A stretch of DNA of 64,000 bases, from the NCBI RefSeq assembly GCF_025502585.1, contig NZ_CP106679.1, positions 2,697,501 to 2,761,500 on the forward strand, in the 5' to 3' direction. The notes below the pieces were generated by a model that was not told the origin of the DNA, ran no database searches, and saw nothing but the letters and a program-made list of their open reading frames with translations. This DNA comes from Reichenbachiella agarivorans (GTDB taxonomy: Bacteria; Bacteroidota; Bacteroidia; Cytophagales; Cyclobacteriaceae). The stretch's first letter is position 1, and each line of letters starts with the position of its first letter. Positions 56,283 to 64,000 of this stretch are shown piece by piece. Both the position numbers and the translations under genes were made by a program.

Positions 56283-57311
56283 ATGAAAGTAGAGAAAAGA
56301 GCATTTGGGAAATATGAAGGTGAGGACATCGAGCAATATGTCTTGTCCAACGACCAAGGGATGAAGGTAAAGATCATTACCTACGGTGCAACGATCAGTT
56401 CGATCGAGCTGCCTACAGCGGATGGTCATGTCGATGTGGTGTGTGGATTCAATTCGATGGAAGGATACCAGTCTGAAGCCTATTTGGCGAATGCCCCTTA
56501 TTTTGGGTGTACGGTGGGTCGATTTGCTTCGCGTATCAAGGATGGTAGATTCTCTGTGGATGGAATAGAGTATAGCGTCGCGACCAATGATGGCTCCAAT
56601 CATTTGCATGGAGGTGTCAAGGCTTTCAACAAACGAATATGGAAAGGGGAAGTCATCGATGGAGGTGTAGCGATGAGCCTCTTTAGCCCTCACATGGAAG
56701 AGGGATTTCCTGGCAATGTGCAAGTCACCGTGCAGTTCGTGCTCAATGAGGCCAACGAGCTGTCCATTAGTTACCATGCTGCGACGGACCAAAAGACACC
56801 ACTTTCACTCACCAATCATTCGTATTTCAACCTGTCGGGATTTCAAAAAACGATTGAAGATACCCAAGCAACCATTTTGGCAGATTGCTACCTGAAACCA
56901 GACACAACCAATGTACCCAACGGGGAACTGGCGTCTGTGGTAGGGGATCCGTCGGATTTGCGTGAAGGAAAAAGGTTCAGCGAGGCACTTGCTCAGATGG
57001 AGACTGGATTCGAGCATTATTATGTGTTTGATGAAAATACGGAGCTACGTAAGGTGGCGATTTTTGACGAACCAGCCACTGACCGCAAGTTGGAGATATT
57101 GACGACCGAGCCAGGCATGTTATTTTATTCTGGTTATTTCACCTCCGATGCGCTGCATCGTGAATCGGGAGAGCAGTACGGTAGATACCGTGGCTTTTGC
57201 TGCGAGACCCACCGCTATCCCAACGGCCCGAATATAGCAGGAGCTCCAGAAGTATTTGCGACAGCAGGAGCACCATACAAGAGCCAGACGGTGTACAGAT
57301 TTGATTTTTAA
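56283..57311 (+). CDS. galM: Aldose 1-epimerase (galactose mutarotase)
   Basis: 342 residues from the ATG at 56283 (MKVEKRAFGKYEGEDIEQYV); the longer frame runs into the upstream gene. GalM motifs: TYGATISSIELP, GCTVGRFASRIKDGRF, the His of DGSNHLHGGVKAFNKRIW, the second His in SLTNHSYFNLSG and a C-terminal GRYRGFCCETHRYPNGPN with the catalytic Glu. It converts beta- to alpha-galactose for galactokinase. The gene is 20 bases behind the cycloisomerase gene, so it handles the galactose released by the GH2 and GH50 enzymes. Confidence 0.92.
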   Translation: MKVEKRAFGKYEGEDIEQYVLSNDQGMKVKIITYGATISSIELPTADGHVDVVCGFNSMEGYQSEAYLANAPYFGCTVGRFASRIKDGRFSVDGIEYSVATNDGSNHLHGGVKAFNKRIWKGEVIDGGVAMSLFSPHMEEGFPGNVQVTVQFVLNEANELSISYHAATDQKTPLSLTNHSYFNLSGFQKTIEDTQATILADCYLKPDTTNVPNGELASVVGDPSDLREGKRFSEALAQMETGFEHYYVFDENTELRKVAIFDEPATDRKLEILTTEPGMLFYSGYFTSDALHRESGEQYGRYRGFCCETHRYPNGPNIAGAPEVFATAGAPYKSQTVYRFDF

Positions 57312-57340
57312 TAAATGAGAACCATGAGCCATAGAAGCAA

Positions 57341-57380
57341 GAGAGAATCTTGACTCTTGATTTTTGACTCTAAAATCTAA
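57341..57380. repeat. Iterated TTGACTC-type words in spacer
   Basis: The spacer before the transporter repeats TCTTGACTCTTGATTTTTGA words. They belong to the same word family as the tracts at 7101, 23815 and 31781. Confidence 0.5.
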
Positions 57381-57385
57381 AGAAC

Positions 57386-58387
57386 ATGATAGAAGGAATA
57401 CTATGGGCCGTATTGGCCGGACTGATGCTAGGGCTGTATGCCTTGCCAGAGAAATTTACCAAGGATTTCGAATTTGAAAACACTTGGAGTTTGTTTTTTG
57501 CCATCAACACTTTCGTGGTACCCAATGTAGCGGCATTTCTACTGATCGATGGGTTCAGTGAAGTGCTGGCAGCCATCCCTTCGGGCATACTGATCGGCAT
57601 GGTCGTAGCGAGTTTGCTATGGGGTATTGGTGTGATGATGTGGGGCAAGGCCATCAACCATATCGGTTTGTCACTCGGTTTCTCTCTTTTCATAGGGACG
57701 ATCATATTGGTGGGGTCATTGATACCATTCGTGATCAATGGACTGCCAGAGAGGCCAGTCTTTGCGACGATCATGGGAGGGATATTCGTGGTACTCGTAG
57801 GGGTAGTGGCCAATGGCAAAGCGGGTATTATGCGCCAAGCCGATGAACAAGGAACCCAGGAGAAAAAGGGCTCGATGGCTACAGGTATTTTGATTGCTGT
57901 GGTGGGCGGATTGCTCGCTACAGGATTCAGCTATGCCAATACCGTCGGAGGAGCTGTCATTCATGAGGCGGTCATCACGCAGGGCAATCCCGAATGGATG
58001 AGTGCTGTAGCGGTGATGTATGTGATCTACATGGCTGGAGGAGTAGCCATCGCAGTTTATTTCATCCAGCAGTTGACTGCCAAGAAGCTGTGGTCAAAAT
58101 TCAACTCACCGAGTTTTGGTAGAAACGCAGGGTTGGCGACCGTGATGGGGATACTCAACTTCGCGGCATCTGCCGGATTTGCGTATGCAGCTTTCAAACT
58201 CGGTAGTACAGGGGGGACAGTAGGATACGCTATATTTAATACCGTATCGGTAGCCGTGGCGATCGTCAGTGGCTTGATCACCAAAGAGTGGATCAATGCC
58301 TCTTCCAAATCAAAAAATGCCCTGTATTTGGGATTGACCTGCATGATCTTGGGTATTGTGATCGTAGCGATTGGCAATGGTCTGTAG
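57386..58387 (+). CDS. RhaT-family sugar/proton symporter
   Basis: 333 residues with about ten membrane helices (GILWAVLAGLMLGLYALP, NTFVVPNVAAFLLIDGF, GILIGMVVASLLWGIGVMMW, TGILIAVVGGLLATGF). It matches the L-rhamnose-proton symporter family of the DMT superfamily, with the typical KINHIGLSLGFSLFIGTI-like stretch. There are no rhamnose catabolism genes nearby. In this locus it most likely brings galactose, anhydrogalactose or a related monosaccharide across the inner membrane. That substrate is inferred only from the neighbouring enzymes. Confidence 0.85.
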   Translation: MIEGILWAVLAGLMLGLYALPEKFTKDFEFENTWSLFFAINTFVVPNVAAFLLIDGFSEVLAAIPSGILIGMVVASLLWGIGVMMWGKAINHIGLSLGFSLFIGTIILVGSLIPFVINGLPERPVFATIMGGIFVVLVGVVANGKAGIMRQADEQGTQEKKGSMATGILIAVVGGLLATGFSYANTVGGAVIHEAVITQGNPEWMSAVAVMYVIYMAGGVAIAVYFIQQLTAKKLWSKFNSPSFGRNAGLATVMGILNFAASAGFAYAAFKLGSTGGTVGYAIFNTVSVAVAIVSGLITKEWINASSKSKNALYLGLTCMILGIVIVAIGNGL

Positions 58388-58426
58388 GCATAAGAGATGT
58401 AATTAGGGAAGATAAATTAGAACAAA

Positions 58427-59659
58427 ATGAGCAAAAAAATGGGATTACAAAAGATAGCAGTAGCGCTGATGGTAGCAGCAGGGTTGAATGCCTGTCAGCC
58501 ACCGGTGGCCGAAAAAGATTGTGACAAGATTGTCATCACTCCAGAAAAGGTAGACTTCTTGGGGATCACAGACACGACACACCTGAGTGCAGCATCCAAG
58601 CGTGCACTGAGGTGGCCCGATGAGTTGACCAATGAGTGGTTTGGTGAGTTTGAGCAGTTCTATCTCCAAGGAGACTTAGCCTATGAAGAAGGAGTGGTTC
58701 GTAGAGACCCAAGTGCCTTGATCAAGGTCGATGGCAAATATTTCGTATGGTATAGCAAGAGTGTCGGTCCGACAGACGGTTTTGCCGGAGATATCGAAAC
58801 CGAAAAGGTGTTCCCATGGGATAGATGTGATATCTGGTATGCAACGTCCGAAGACGGCATCACCTGGAAAGAAGAAGGAATGGCCGTCGCTCGTGGCGAA
58901 AAAGGAGCCTATGACGATCGTTCAGTATTCACCGTCGAGATCATGGAGTGGGAGGGGATGTACTACCTCAGCTACCAGACCGTCAAATCCCCCTACAACG
59001 TACGGGTAAAAAATCAAGTCGGTCTGGCATGGTCTGATTCTCCTCATGGTCCCTGGACGAAAAGCAAAGAACCAATCCTCAGCCCTGCTGACAATGGCGT
59101 CTGGGCAGGTACCGAAGACAACCGATTCAAAGTGGAGAAAAAAGGGGATTTTGATAGTCACAAAGTTCATGATCCATGCATCTTGCCATACAAGGGCAAG
59201 TTCTATCTCTACTACAAAGGAGAGCAAATGGGAGAACAAATTACTTTTGGCGGACGCCAAATCAGACATGGTGTCGCCATCGCGGACAACCCAAAAGGAC
59301 CCTATGTCAAGTCGCCGTACAATCCGATCTCCAACAGTGGACACGAAATCTGCGTATGGCCGCACAAGGGAGGGATTGCTTCGCTGATCACCACTGACGG
59401 CCCAGAAAAGAACACCGTACAGTGGTCTCCTGATGGGATCAATTTTGACATCATCGCTTCCATCCCTGCTCCACCACATGCAATAGGACTGGATAGAACC
59501 AAAGATACCGAAGAGCCATTTGCAATTTTCGGTTTTGGTCTCACACACGAGTATGTGTCCTATGACTACCAGTGCATCAAAGGGTTCAGAGGCAAAAGAA
59601 AAACGACCCATGTAGGCAAAGGAGAGGCTGGCTCTACGAAAGGGAGTGACGAGAAATAA
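58427..59659 (+). CDS. GH117 alpha-1,3-(3,6-anhydro)-L-galactosidase
   Basis: 410 residues with a lipoprotein signal (VAAGLNAC, then QPP). The five-bladed propeller of GH117 is evident, and catalytic residues align in spacing with the characterised enzymes: Asp in VVRRDPSALIK (D94), Asp in KVHDPCIL (D249) and the His-Glu pair in SNSGHEICVW (H306, E307). It splits neoagarooligosaccharides from the non-reducing end, releasing 3,6-anhydro-L-galactose for the dehydrogenase and cycloisomerase upstream. Lipidation places it in the periplasm or at the outer membrane. This is the most specific clue that the locus targets agar-type galactan. Confidence 0.92.
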   Translation: MSKKMGLQKIAVALMVAAGLNACQPPVAEKDCDKIVITPEKVDFLGITDTTHLSAASKRALRWPDELTNEWFGEFEQFYLQGDLAYEEGVVRRDPSALIKVDGKYFVWYSKSVGPTDGFAGDIETEKVFPWDRCDIWYATSEDGITWKEEGMAVARGEKGAYDDRSVFTVEIMEWEGMYYLSYQTVKSPYNVRVKNQVGLAWSDSPHGPWTKSKEPILSPADNGVWAGTEDNRFKVEKKGDFDSHKVHDPCILPYKGKFYLYYKGEQMGEQITFGGRQIRHGVAIADNPKGPYVKSPYNPISNSGHEICVWPHKGGIASLITTDGPEKNTVQWSPDGINFDIIASIPAPPHAIGLDRTKDTEEPFAIFGFGLTHEYVSYDYQCIKGFRGKRKTTHVGKGEAGSTKGSDEK

Positions 59660-59678
59660 GTAGTTTGATTTAGTAATT

Positions 59679-59709
59679 GTTGCTGCCTCACTCGAGGTAG
59701 CAACATTTT
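59679..59709 (+). terminator. Intrinsic terminator-like hairpin after GH117
   Basis: GTTGCTGCCTC (59679-59689) pairs with GAGGTAGCAAC (59694-59704) through 11 bases with one G-T wobble and a 4-base loop, followed by ATTTT. The T run is short, so it may end only part of the transcripts before GH50. Confidence 0.7.
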
Positions 59710-59732
59710 CCAATCCGTATAAAAGCACTCAA

Positions 59733-61853
59733 GTGTATTTTCATAAAACCATTTCAATACCCAAACTATTTTTGGTAGCAGCCATGCTGTGGTCATCGTG
59801 CGCTGATCAACGTATGACAAATAGTGACCGTACCAGTTTGTTGTTTGACGCACAGGGCAGCCTAGATACCTCACGTCTGCAAGTGTCGGGACTAGACTAT
59901 CAGTTGATCAATACAGACGGTGGAGTGGGTTTGCGCATCCGTACCAACGAAGAAGTAAAAGGGCAATTTTTGACACTACGCAGTGCGGCAAACCAACCAT
60001 GGGAGTTGGGGGATACATGGCAAGTCCAGGCCGTGGTTTCCAACATCGGCAGTGAGCTCATGCAGGCAGAGATGTTTGTAGGCAATGATCCCGATGGTCT
60101 TGTACGCTGGTACTGTTCGGACTATATCGACTTGGTGCCAGGCCAAACGGACATGATCACGGTCAATCTAGCTTGGACGCCATGGATCAACGAACCCGCA
60201 GTTCCTCTTGTCGGGATGCGTGGAGCTCCAGGCATGACCAAAACCGATTTGGCTAAAATTCAATCGATACAGTTCAGGCCTAGGTATGCGACTCGTGAGA
60301 CCGTATTTGTGCTGCACGATGTGTGGGCTGTAGGGTCACTACAGTGGCATTCCTCCGAATCATTTTTACCTTTCATTGATTCATTTGGTCAATACAAGCA
60401 TCAAGATTGGCCAGGCAAAACGCACAGCACACAAGAGTTGAAAGACAACTACACCCAAGAGATCGAGACAATGAGTGCCTCGAAATCAGGATGGATATTT
60501 GATCCATACGGGGGCTATGCTCAAGGGCCACTACGCAAAGCTACAGGCTTTTTTAGAGTGGAAAAGTATGAAGGGAAATGGTGGATGGTAGACCCAGAGG
60601 GACGTTTGTTTTGGAGCAATGGACTCAACTGTGTCAATGCCAACATGACATTGACAGGTATAGATGGGAGAGAGAACTATTTTGAAGGATTACCCACCGA
60701 ACTTGAGCCTTTGGGGCAGTTTTACAGAGCCGGTACTTGGGCCTCCCATGGTTTTTACAAGGACAAAATACCTTTCCAAGCTTACAGCTTTTTGGAGGCC
60801 AACCTATACCGAACATTCGGTGATACATGGAAAGAAGAGTTCCTTGATTTGACACACAGACGTATGCGATACTGGGGGATGAATACGCTCGGCAATGTGT
60901 CCGATGCACAACTCAAAGCACAACAACGAACACCCTACGTCGGTACTGTCTGGATTCGCAATACTCCCAAAATCGAAGGGTCTGAGGGGTTTTGGGGCAA
61001 GTTTCACGATGTGTTTGATCCTGCGTTTAGGCTCGCAGTGCGTGACAACATGGCTTCACAGCGACAGGGTGCAGGTGATCCATGGTGTATGGGCTTTTTC
61101 GTGGACAATGAAATGTCATGGGGATTGAAAGGTTCTTTGGCTATCGCTGCGCTCCATAGCCCAGCTACTCAAGCTTCCAAAATTGAATTTGTCAAGGATC
61201 TTCAAGAAAAATACATCGACATCAAAGCATTGAATGGCGCATGGAAGACGGATTATGCCTCATGGCAGGATTTGCTAATTCGCCAAGAGCATGAGGAATT
61301 GGAAAATGCACAATCCGATTTGAATGCGTTTTATGGGAAGATCGCTGAAACCTATTTTCGAATAGTGAGCGAAGAGCTTCATCGTATCGCTCCCAATCAG
61401 ATGTACCTAGGCTGTCGTTTTGCCTGGGCCAACAATGACCTAACGGTGGCTGCTGCTGCGGAGTACTGCGACATAGTGAGTTTCAACAAGTACGAGTACA
61501 GCATCGCCAATTTGAGCCTGCCGACTGGGATAGATCGCCCCATCATGATCGGAGAGTATCACTTCGGAGCGACTGATCGCGGACATACGCATCCTGGCGT
61601 GAAGGTGGCCAAAAACCAAGCCGATAGAGGACACAAGTATGCCGAGTACATCCGTGGTGCGCTAGCCAATCCACAGATTGTAGGGGCACATTGGTTTCAG
61701 TACACGGATCAAGCGGTGACTGGACGTGAGGACGGAGAAAACTACAATGTAGGGTTTGTAACCATCACGAATACGCCCTACCAAGAGTTGGTGGATTCGG
61801 TGCGGATGGTCAATCATCAGATGTACCAGAGACGATTGAGAGAAATTGAATAA
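59733..61853 (+). CDS. GH50 beta-agarase
   Basis: 706 residues from a GTG start, since no ATG gives a complete signal peptide; lipobox LWSSC, then ADQ. Residues about 30-205 form a beta-sandwich (VRWYCSDYIDLVPGQTDMIT) and 250-700 the GH50 barrel. The putative acid/base Glu is in GFFVDNEMSWG (E460) and the nucleophile in IMIGEYHFGATDRG (E608). GH50 enzymes release neoagarobiose exo-wise from agar oligosaccharides, giving the substrate for GH117. The enzyme is a lipoprotein without a sorting domain. It follows the GH117 gene after a terminator-like hairpin. Confidence 0.9.
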   Translation: MYFHKTISIPKLFLVAAMLWSSCADQRMTNSDRTSLLFDAQGSLDTSRLQVSGLDYQLINTDGGVGLRIRTNEEVKGQFLTLRSAANQPWELGDTWQVQAVVSNIGSELMQAEMFVGNDPDGLVRWYCSDYIDLVPGQTDMITVNLAWTPWINEPAVPLVGMRGAPGMTKTDLAKIQSIQFRPRYATRETVFVLHDVWAVGSLQWHSSESFLPFIDSFGQYKHQDWPGKTHSTQELKDNYTQEIETMSASKSGWIFDPYGGYAQGPLRKATGFFRVEKYEGKWWMVDPEGRLFWSNGLNCVNANMTLTGIDGRENYFEGLPTELEPLGQFYRAGTWASHGFYKDKIPFQAYSFLEANLYRTFGDTWKEEFLDLTHRRMRYWGMNTLGNVSDAQLKAQQRTPYVGTVWIRNTPKIEGSEGFWGKFHDVFDPAFRLAVRDNMASQRQGAGDPWCMGFFVDNEMSWGLKGSLAIAALHSPATQASKIEFVKDLQEKYIDIKALNGAWKTDYASWQDLLIRQEHEELENAQSDLNAFYGKIAETYFRIVSEELHRIAPNQMYLGCRFAWANNDLTVAAAAEYCDIVSFNKYEYSIANLSLPTGIDRPIMIGEYHFGATDRGHTHPGVKVAKNQADRGHKYAEYIRGALANPQIVGAHWFQYTDQAVTGREDGENYNVGFVTITNTPYQELVDSVRMVNHQMYQRRLREIE

Positions 61854-61896
61854 GAAAAATAGTTGCAAGCGATTTGTTACGCAACGAGATAGGCTG

Positions 61897-61919
61897 TGCT
61901 TTCTGGTGATCGGAAAGCA
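61897..61919. repeat. Inverted repeat in the GH50-sulfatase spacer
   Basis: TGCTTTC (61897-61903) and GAAAGCA (61913-61919) form a 7-base stem with a 9-base loop, about 40 bases before the sulfatase start. No T run follows. Confidence 0.35.
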
Positions 61920-61960
61920 TCTACCACAGAAAATTAAGATTGGATATTAAATTGAGAAGG

Positions 61961-63499
61961 ATGCAATACAGATACATCAAAACATTTATTCTACTCGCCG
62001 TGGTTGGGGGCTTGGTTTCCTGTCAAGAGCAAGTACAAAAAAGAACGATAGTGGAAAAACCCAACATCGTCATCTTCTATGTAGATGACTTGGGCTATGG
62101 AGATGTTGGCTGCTATGGAGCCAAGGGGGTGCAAACACCCGTAGTGGATCGGCTGGCTGCACAGGGCTTGCGCATGACAGATGCTCATAGTGGGGCGTCT
62201 ACTTGTACTCCATCCCGTTATTCGCTGTTGACGGGACGATATGCCTTTCGCAATCAAGCTGCCGTGTTGCCCGGTGATGCGCCATTGTTGATCGATACGG
62301 CTCAGATGACCTTGCCTAAGTTGCTTGGGCGTGCAGGCTATCGCAGTGCAGTAGTTGGCAAGTGGCACTTGGGCTTGGGCAATGGCAATATCGACTGGAA
62401 TGGGTCGGTATCGCCGGGTCCGTTGGAGATAGGTTTTGATTACAGCTATTTGTTGCCTGCCACGGGTGATCGAGTACCCACGGTGTACCTCGAAAATCAT
62501 GAAGTGGTGAATTTGGATCCAAATGATCCGATCAGTGTGTCCTATGGAGCGCCAATCGGCGACCGACCGCTAGGATACGAGCATCCGGAGTTGCTGCGCT
62601 ATGGCGCGGATCGTCAGCATGGCGAAACCATCGTCAACGGCATCAGCCGCATAGGCTACATGGCCGGTGGCGAAGAGGCACTTTGGGTAGACGAAGAGTT
62701 TCCAGAGGTGCTCAATCAAAAGGCGATTAATTTCATCCAGGAGAGCAAGGATGATCCTTTCTTTTTGTTCTATTCATTTCATGACATCCACGTGCCCCGC
62801 TTACCCAATGAACAGTTTCAAGGTGCCTCTACCATGGGTGTGAGAGGGGACGCGATCGCGCAAATGGACTGGACAGTAGGTCAGATATTGAATGAAATCG
62901 AGCGTTTGGGATTGGCTGAGAATACCTTGGTGATTTTTACCAGCGACAATGGCCCAGTGCTCAATGATGGCTATGATGATCAGGCCGTCGAATTGCTCGG
63001 TGATCATCTGCCTGGCGGCATATACAGAGGGGGCAAGTATTCTGCTTTCGAAGCGGGCACGCGTGTACCGACGATCGTTTACTGGCCTGGACAGGTGCAG
63101 CCTGCCGTGTCAGAGGCGCTTTTTACGCAAGTGGATCTCATGGCTTCTTTGAGTGCGCTGGCTGGTGTACAGGCTACAGACAGCGAACTGAGCGACAGTC
63201 GAAACCAACTGGAGGCCATGCTTGGGCGCTCGGCGCAAGGGCGAAAGTACATGCTCGAAGAGGCGTACACCATGGCAATTCGCAGCAAGGATTGGAAATA
63301 CATCGCGCCAGTGCCTGCTGACAAAGCCTATCCTGCATGGCTAAAGGATAAGGACGTGGAAGGGGGAATGGATACCATCCCACAACTCTACCATGTAGCC
63401 AATGACCCTAGCGAACAGGTAAACGTCGCGGCACAAAACCCTGAAGTAGTAGCCGAATTGACAAATGAATTGAATGAGATATTGAAAGACAATATATGA
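61961..63499 (+). CDS. Family S1 formylglycine sulfatase, lipoprotein
   Basis: 512 residues from the ATG at 61961, which opens a lipoprotein signal ([11 protein letters not shown]); a TTG 21 bases earlier is possible. It hydrolyses sulfate esters. The formylglycine site is [14 protein letters not shown] (C82), metal ligands lie in [18 protein letters not shown] (D42, D43) and [10 protein letters not shown], and the KWHLG motif is present ([10 protein letters not shown]). It needs a formylglycine-generating enzyme, which is not in the window. In this locus the substrate is most likely a sulfated galactose or L-galactose-6-sulfate unit. The stop overlaps the next sulfatase start by 4 bases. Confidence 0.9.
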   Translation: MQYRYIKTFILLAVVGGLVSCQEQVQKRTIVEKPNIVIFYVDDLGYGDVGCYGAKGVQTPVVDRLAAQGLRMTDAHSGASTCTPSRYSLLTGRYAFRNQAAVLPGDAPLLIDTAQMTLPKLLGRAGYRSAVVGKWHLGLGNGNIDWNGSVSPGPLEIGFDYSYLLPATGDRVPTVYLENHEVVNLDPNDPISVSYGAPIGDRPLGYEHPELLRYGADRQHGETIVNGISRIGYMAGGEEALWVDEEFPEVLNQKAINFIQESKDDPFFLFYSFHDIHVPRLPNEQFQGASTMGVRGDAIAQMDWTVGQILNEIERLGLAENTLVIFTSDNGPVLNDGYDDQAVELLGDHLPGGIYRGGKYSAFEAGTRVPTIVYWPGQVQPAVSEALFTQVDLMASLSALAGVQATDSELSDSRNQLEAMLGRSAQGRKYMLEEAYTMAIRSKDWKYIAPVPADKAYPAWLKDKDVEGGMDTIPQLYHVANDPSEQVNVAAQNPEVVAELTNELNEILKDNI

Positions 63500-64000
63500 A
63501 ATCGCTAAAGCGAATAATGGTAGCCTATGGCCTGCTCGGGTTTTTATGTTTCACTTACCCGACGGTACATGCACAGCCCAATGTGCTGCTGATATTTTCA
63601 GACGATGCAGGCTATGCGGATTTTGGATTTCAGGGTAGCGAAGAGATCAAGACGCCAAATCTGGATCAATTGGCCACCGAAGGTATGCGTTTTGAACAGG
63701 CATACGTGTCTGCTGCTGTCTGTGGGCCGTCTAGGGCTGGGCTGCTGACGGGGCGATACCAGCAGCGATTTGGCTATGAGGAAAATAACGTGCCGGGGTA
63801 TATGAGTACGTCTTGTTTGCCTGATGACATGATGGGGCTGCCCTTAGACCAAGTGACTGTTGCCAATTATCTGAAGGAACAGGGGTATCGTACTGGACTG
63901 TTTGGCAAATGGCATTTGGGCAATGACGATCAGTTTCACCCCACCAAGCGTGGTTTTGATGAGTTTTATGGTTTTCGAGGAGGTGCGAGGAGCTACTTCG
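63496..64000 (+). CDS. Second S1 sulfatase, 3' end cut by window edge
   Basis: The ATG overlaps the previous stop (ATGA), so the two sulfatases are translationally coupled. The 168 residues present run open to the window end. A signal peptide ([13 protein letters not shown]) is followed by [18 protein letters not shown] (metal ligands), the formylglycine motif [14 protein letters not shown] (C76) and the FGKWHLG motif near residue 135. It differs from the first in the motif (CGPSR against CTPSR) and lacks a lipobox, so it should be periplasmic. A different sulfate position is likely, but cannot be shown. Confidence 0.9.
   Translation, partial: MKSLKRIMVAYGLLGFLCFTYPTVHAQPNVLLIFSDDAGYADFGFQGSEEIKTPNLDQLATEGMRFEQAYVSAAVCGPSRAGLLTGRYQQRFGYEENNVPGYMSTSCLPDDMMGLPLDQVTVANYLKEQGYRTGLFGKWHLGNDDQFHPTKRGFDEFYGFRGGARSYF

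Noticed and set aside
57386-58387. Dedicated rhamnose transporter
   Set aside because: No rhamnose isomerase, kinase or aldolase genes are near, and all neighbours serve galactan use.
58922-59728. 268-residue minus-strand frame opposite GH117
   Set aside because: It is antisense to GH117, whose catalytic residues and lipobox are intact; the frame is a codon-usage shadow.
40242-64000. Recent horizontal insertion of the galactan locus
   Set aside because: Although such loci often move, I see no integrase, tRNA, transposase or flanking direct repeat in the window to support it.

Overview
The window is a chromosomal segment of a marine, polysaccharide-degrading Bacteroidota, most likely a Cytophagales-type bacterium. 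The reasons are the SusC/SusD pair, a type IX secretion sorting domain, WG-repeat and DUF4159 proteins, many signal-peptide lipoproteins, AT-rich translation starts, and a gene set aimed at red-algal galactan. I see no rRNA, tRNA, CRISPR array, insertion sequence or prophage. The window cuts a gene at each end: a TPR protein on the left and a sulfatase on the right.

Positions 1-38,000 are mostly housekeeping and accessory genes in short operons. In order they are: TPR protein, aldose epimerase, envelope proteins and a large WG-repeat protein (1-7.0 kb); thiol peroxidase, CsaA and a secreted protein (7.1-8.9 kb); an ATP-grasp / alpha-E / transglutaminase operon (9.5-12.8 kb); Ogt and a chemoreceptor with four HAMP-like units (12.9-15.9 kb); a GlxA-type regulator beside two small enzymes or binding proteins, a cold-shock protein and a universal stress protein (16-19.2 kb); a DUF218 lipoprotein and a giant TPR-CHAT protein (19.3-23.3 kb); cytochrome bd oxidase (23.9-26.3 kb); PhnA-like and small membrane proteins, an FAD monooxygenase and a Crp-type regulator (26.5-29.8 kb); pgk, a tsaC-like gene and rnhB (29.9-32.5 kb). 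Next comes a divergent aromatic amino acid locus (32.7-36.4 kb): hppD and an amino acid dehydrogenase on one side, an Lrp regulator tightly coupled to an iodotyrosine-deiodinase-like flavoprotein on the other. A soluble PAS histidine kinase and a gene-free stretch ending in an orphan terminator follow.

Positions 38,349-64,000 are a polysaccharide utilization locus for agar or porphyran. A TPR/HTH regulator is divergent from SusC, SusD and a surface glycan-binding lipoprotein, and a strong terminator ends that unit. After it come GH86 endo-enzyme, GH2 galactosidase, four cytoplasmic dehydrogenase/cycloisomerase genes, a mutarotase, a RhaT-type transporter, GH117, GH50 and two sulfatases. Together these can cut the galactan outside the cell, import oligosaccharides, release 3,6-anhydro-L-galactose and galactose, and oxidize and isomerize anhydrogalactose towards 2-keto-3-deoxygluconate. 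KDG kinase and KDPG aldolase are not in the window.

The points I find most worth checking are the possible halotyrosine-degradation locus, the zinc dehydrogenase without its structural zinc lobe, the orphan-terminated RNA candidate at 38.0-38.3 kb, and families of short iterated words that sit only in gene spacers.
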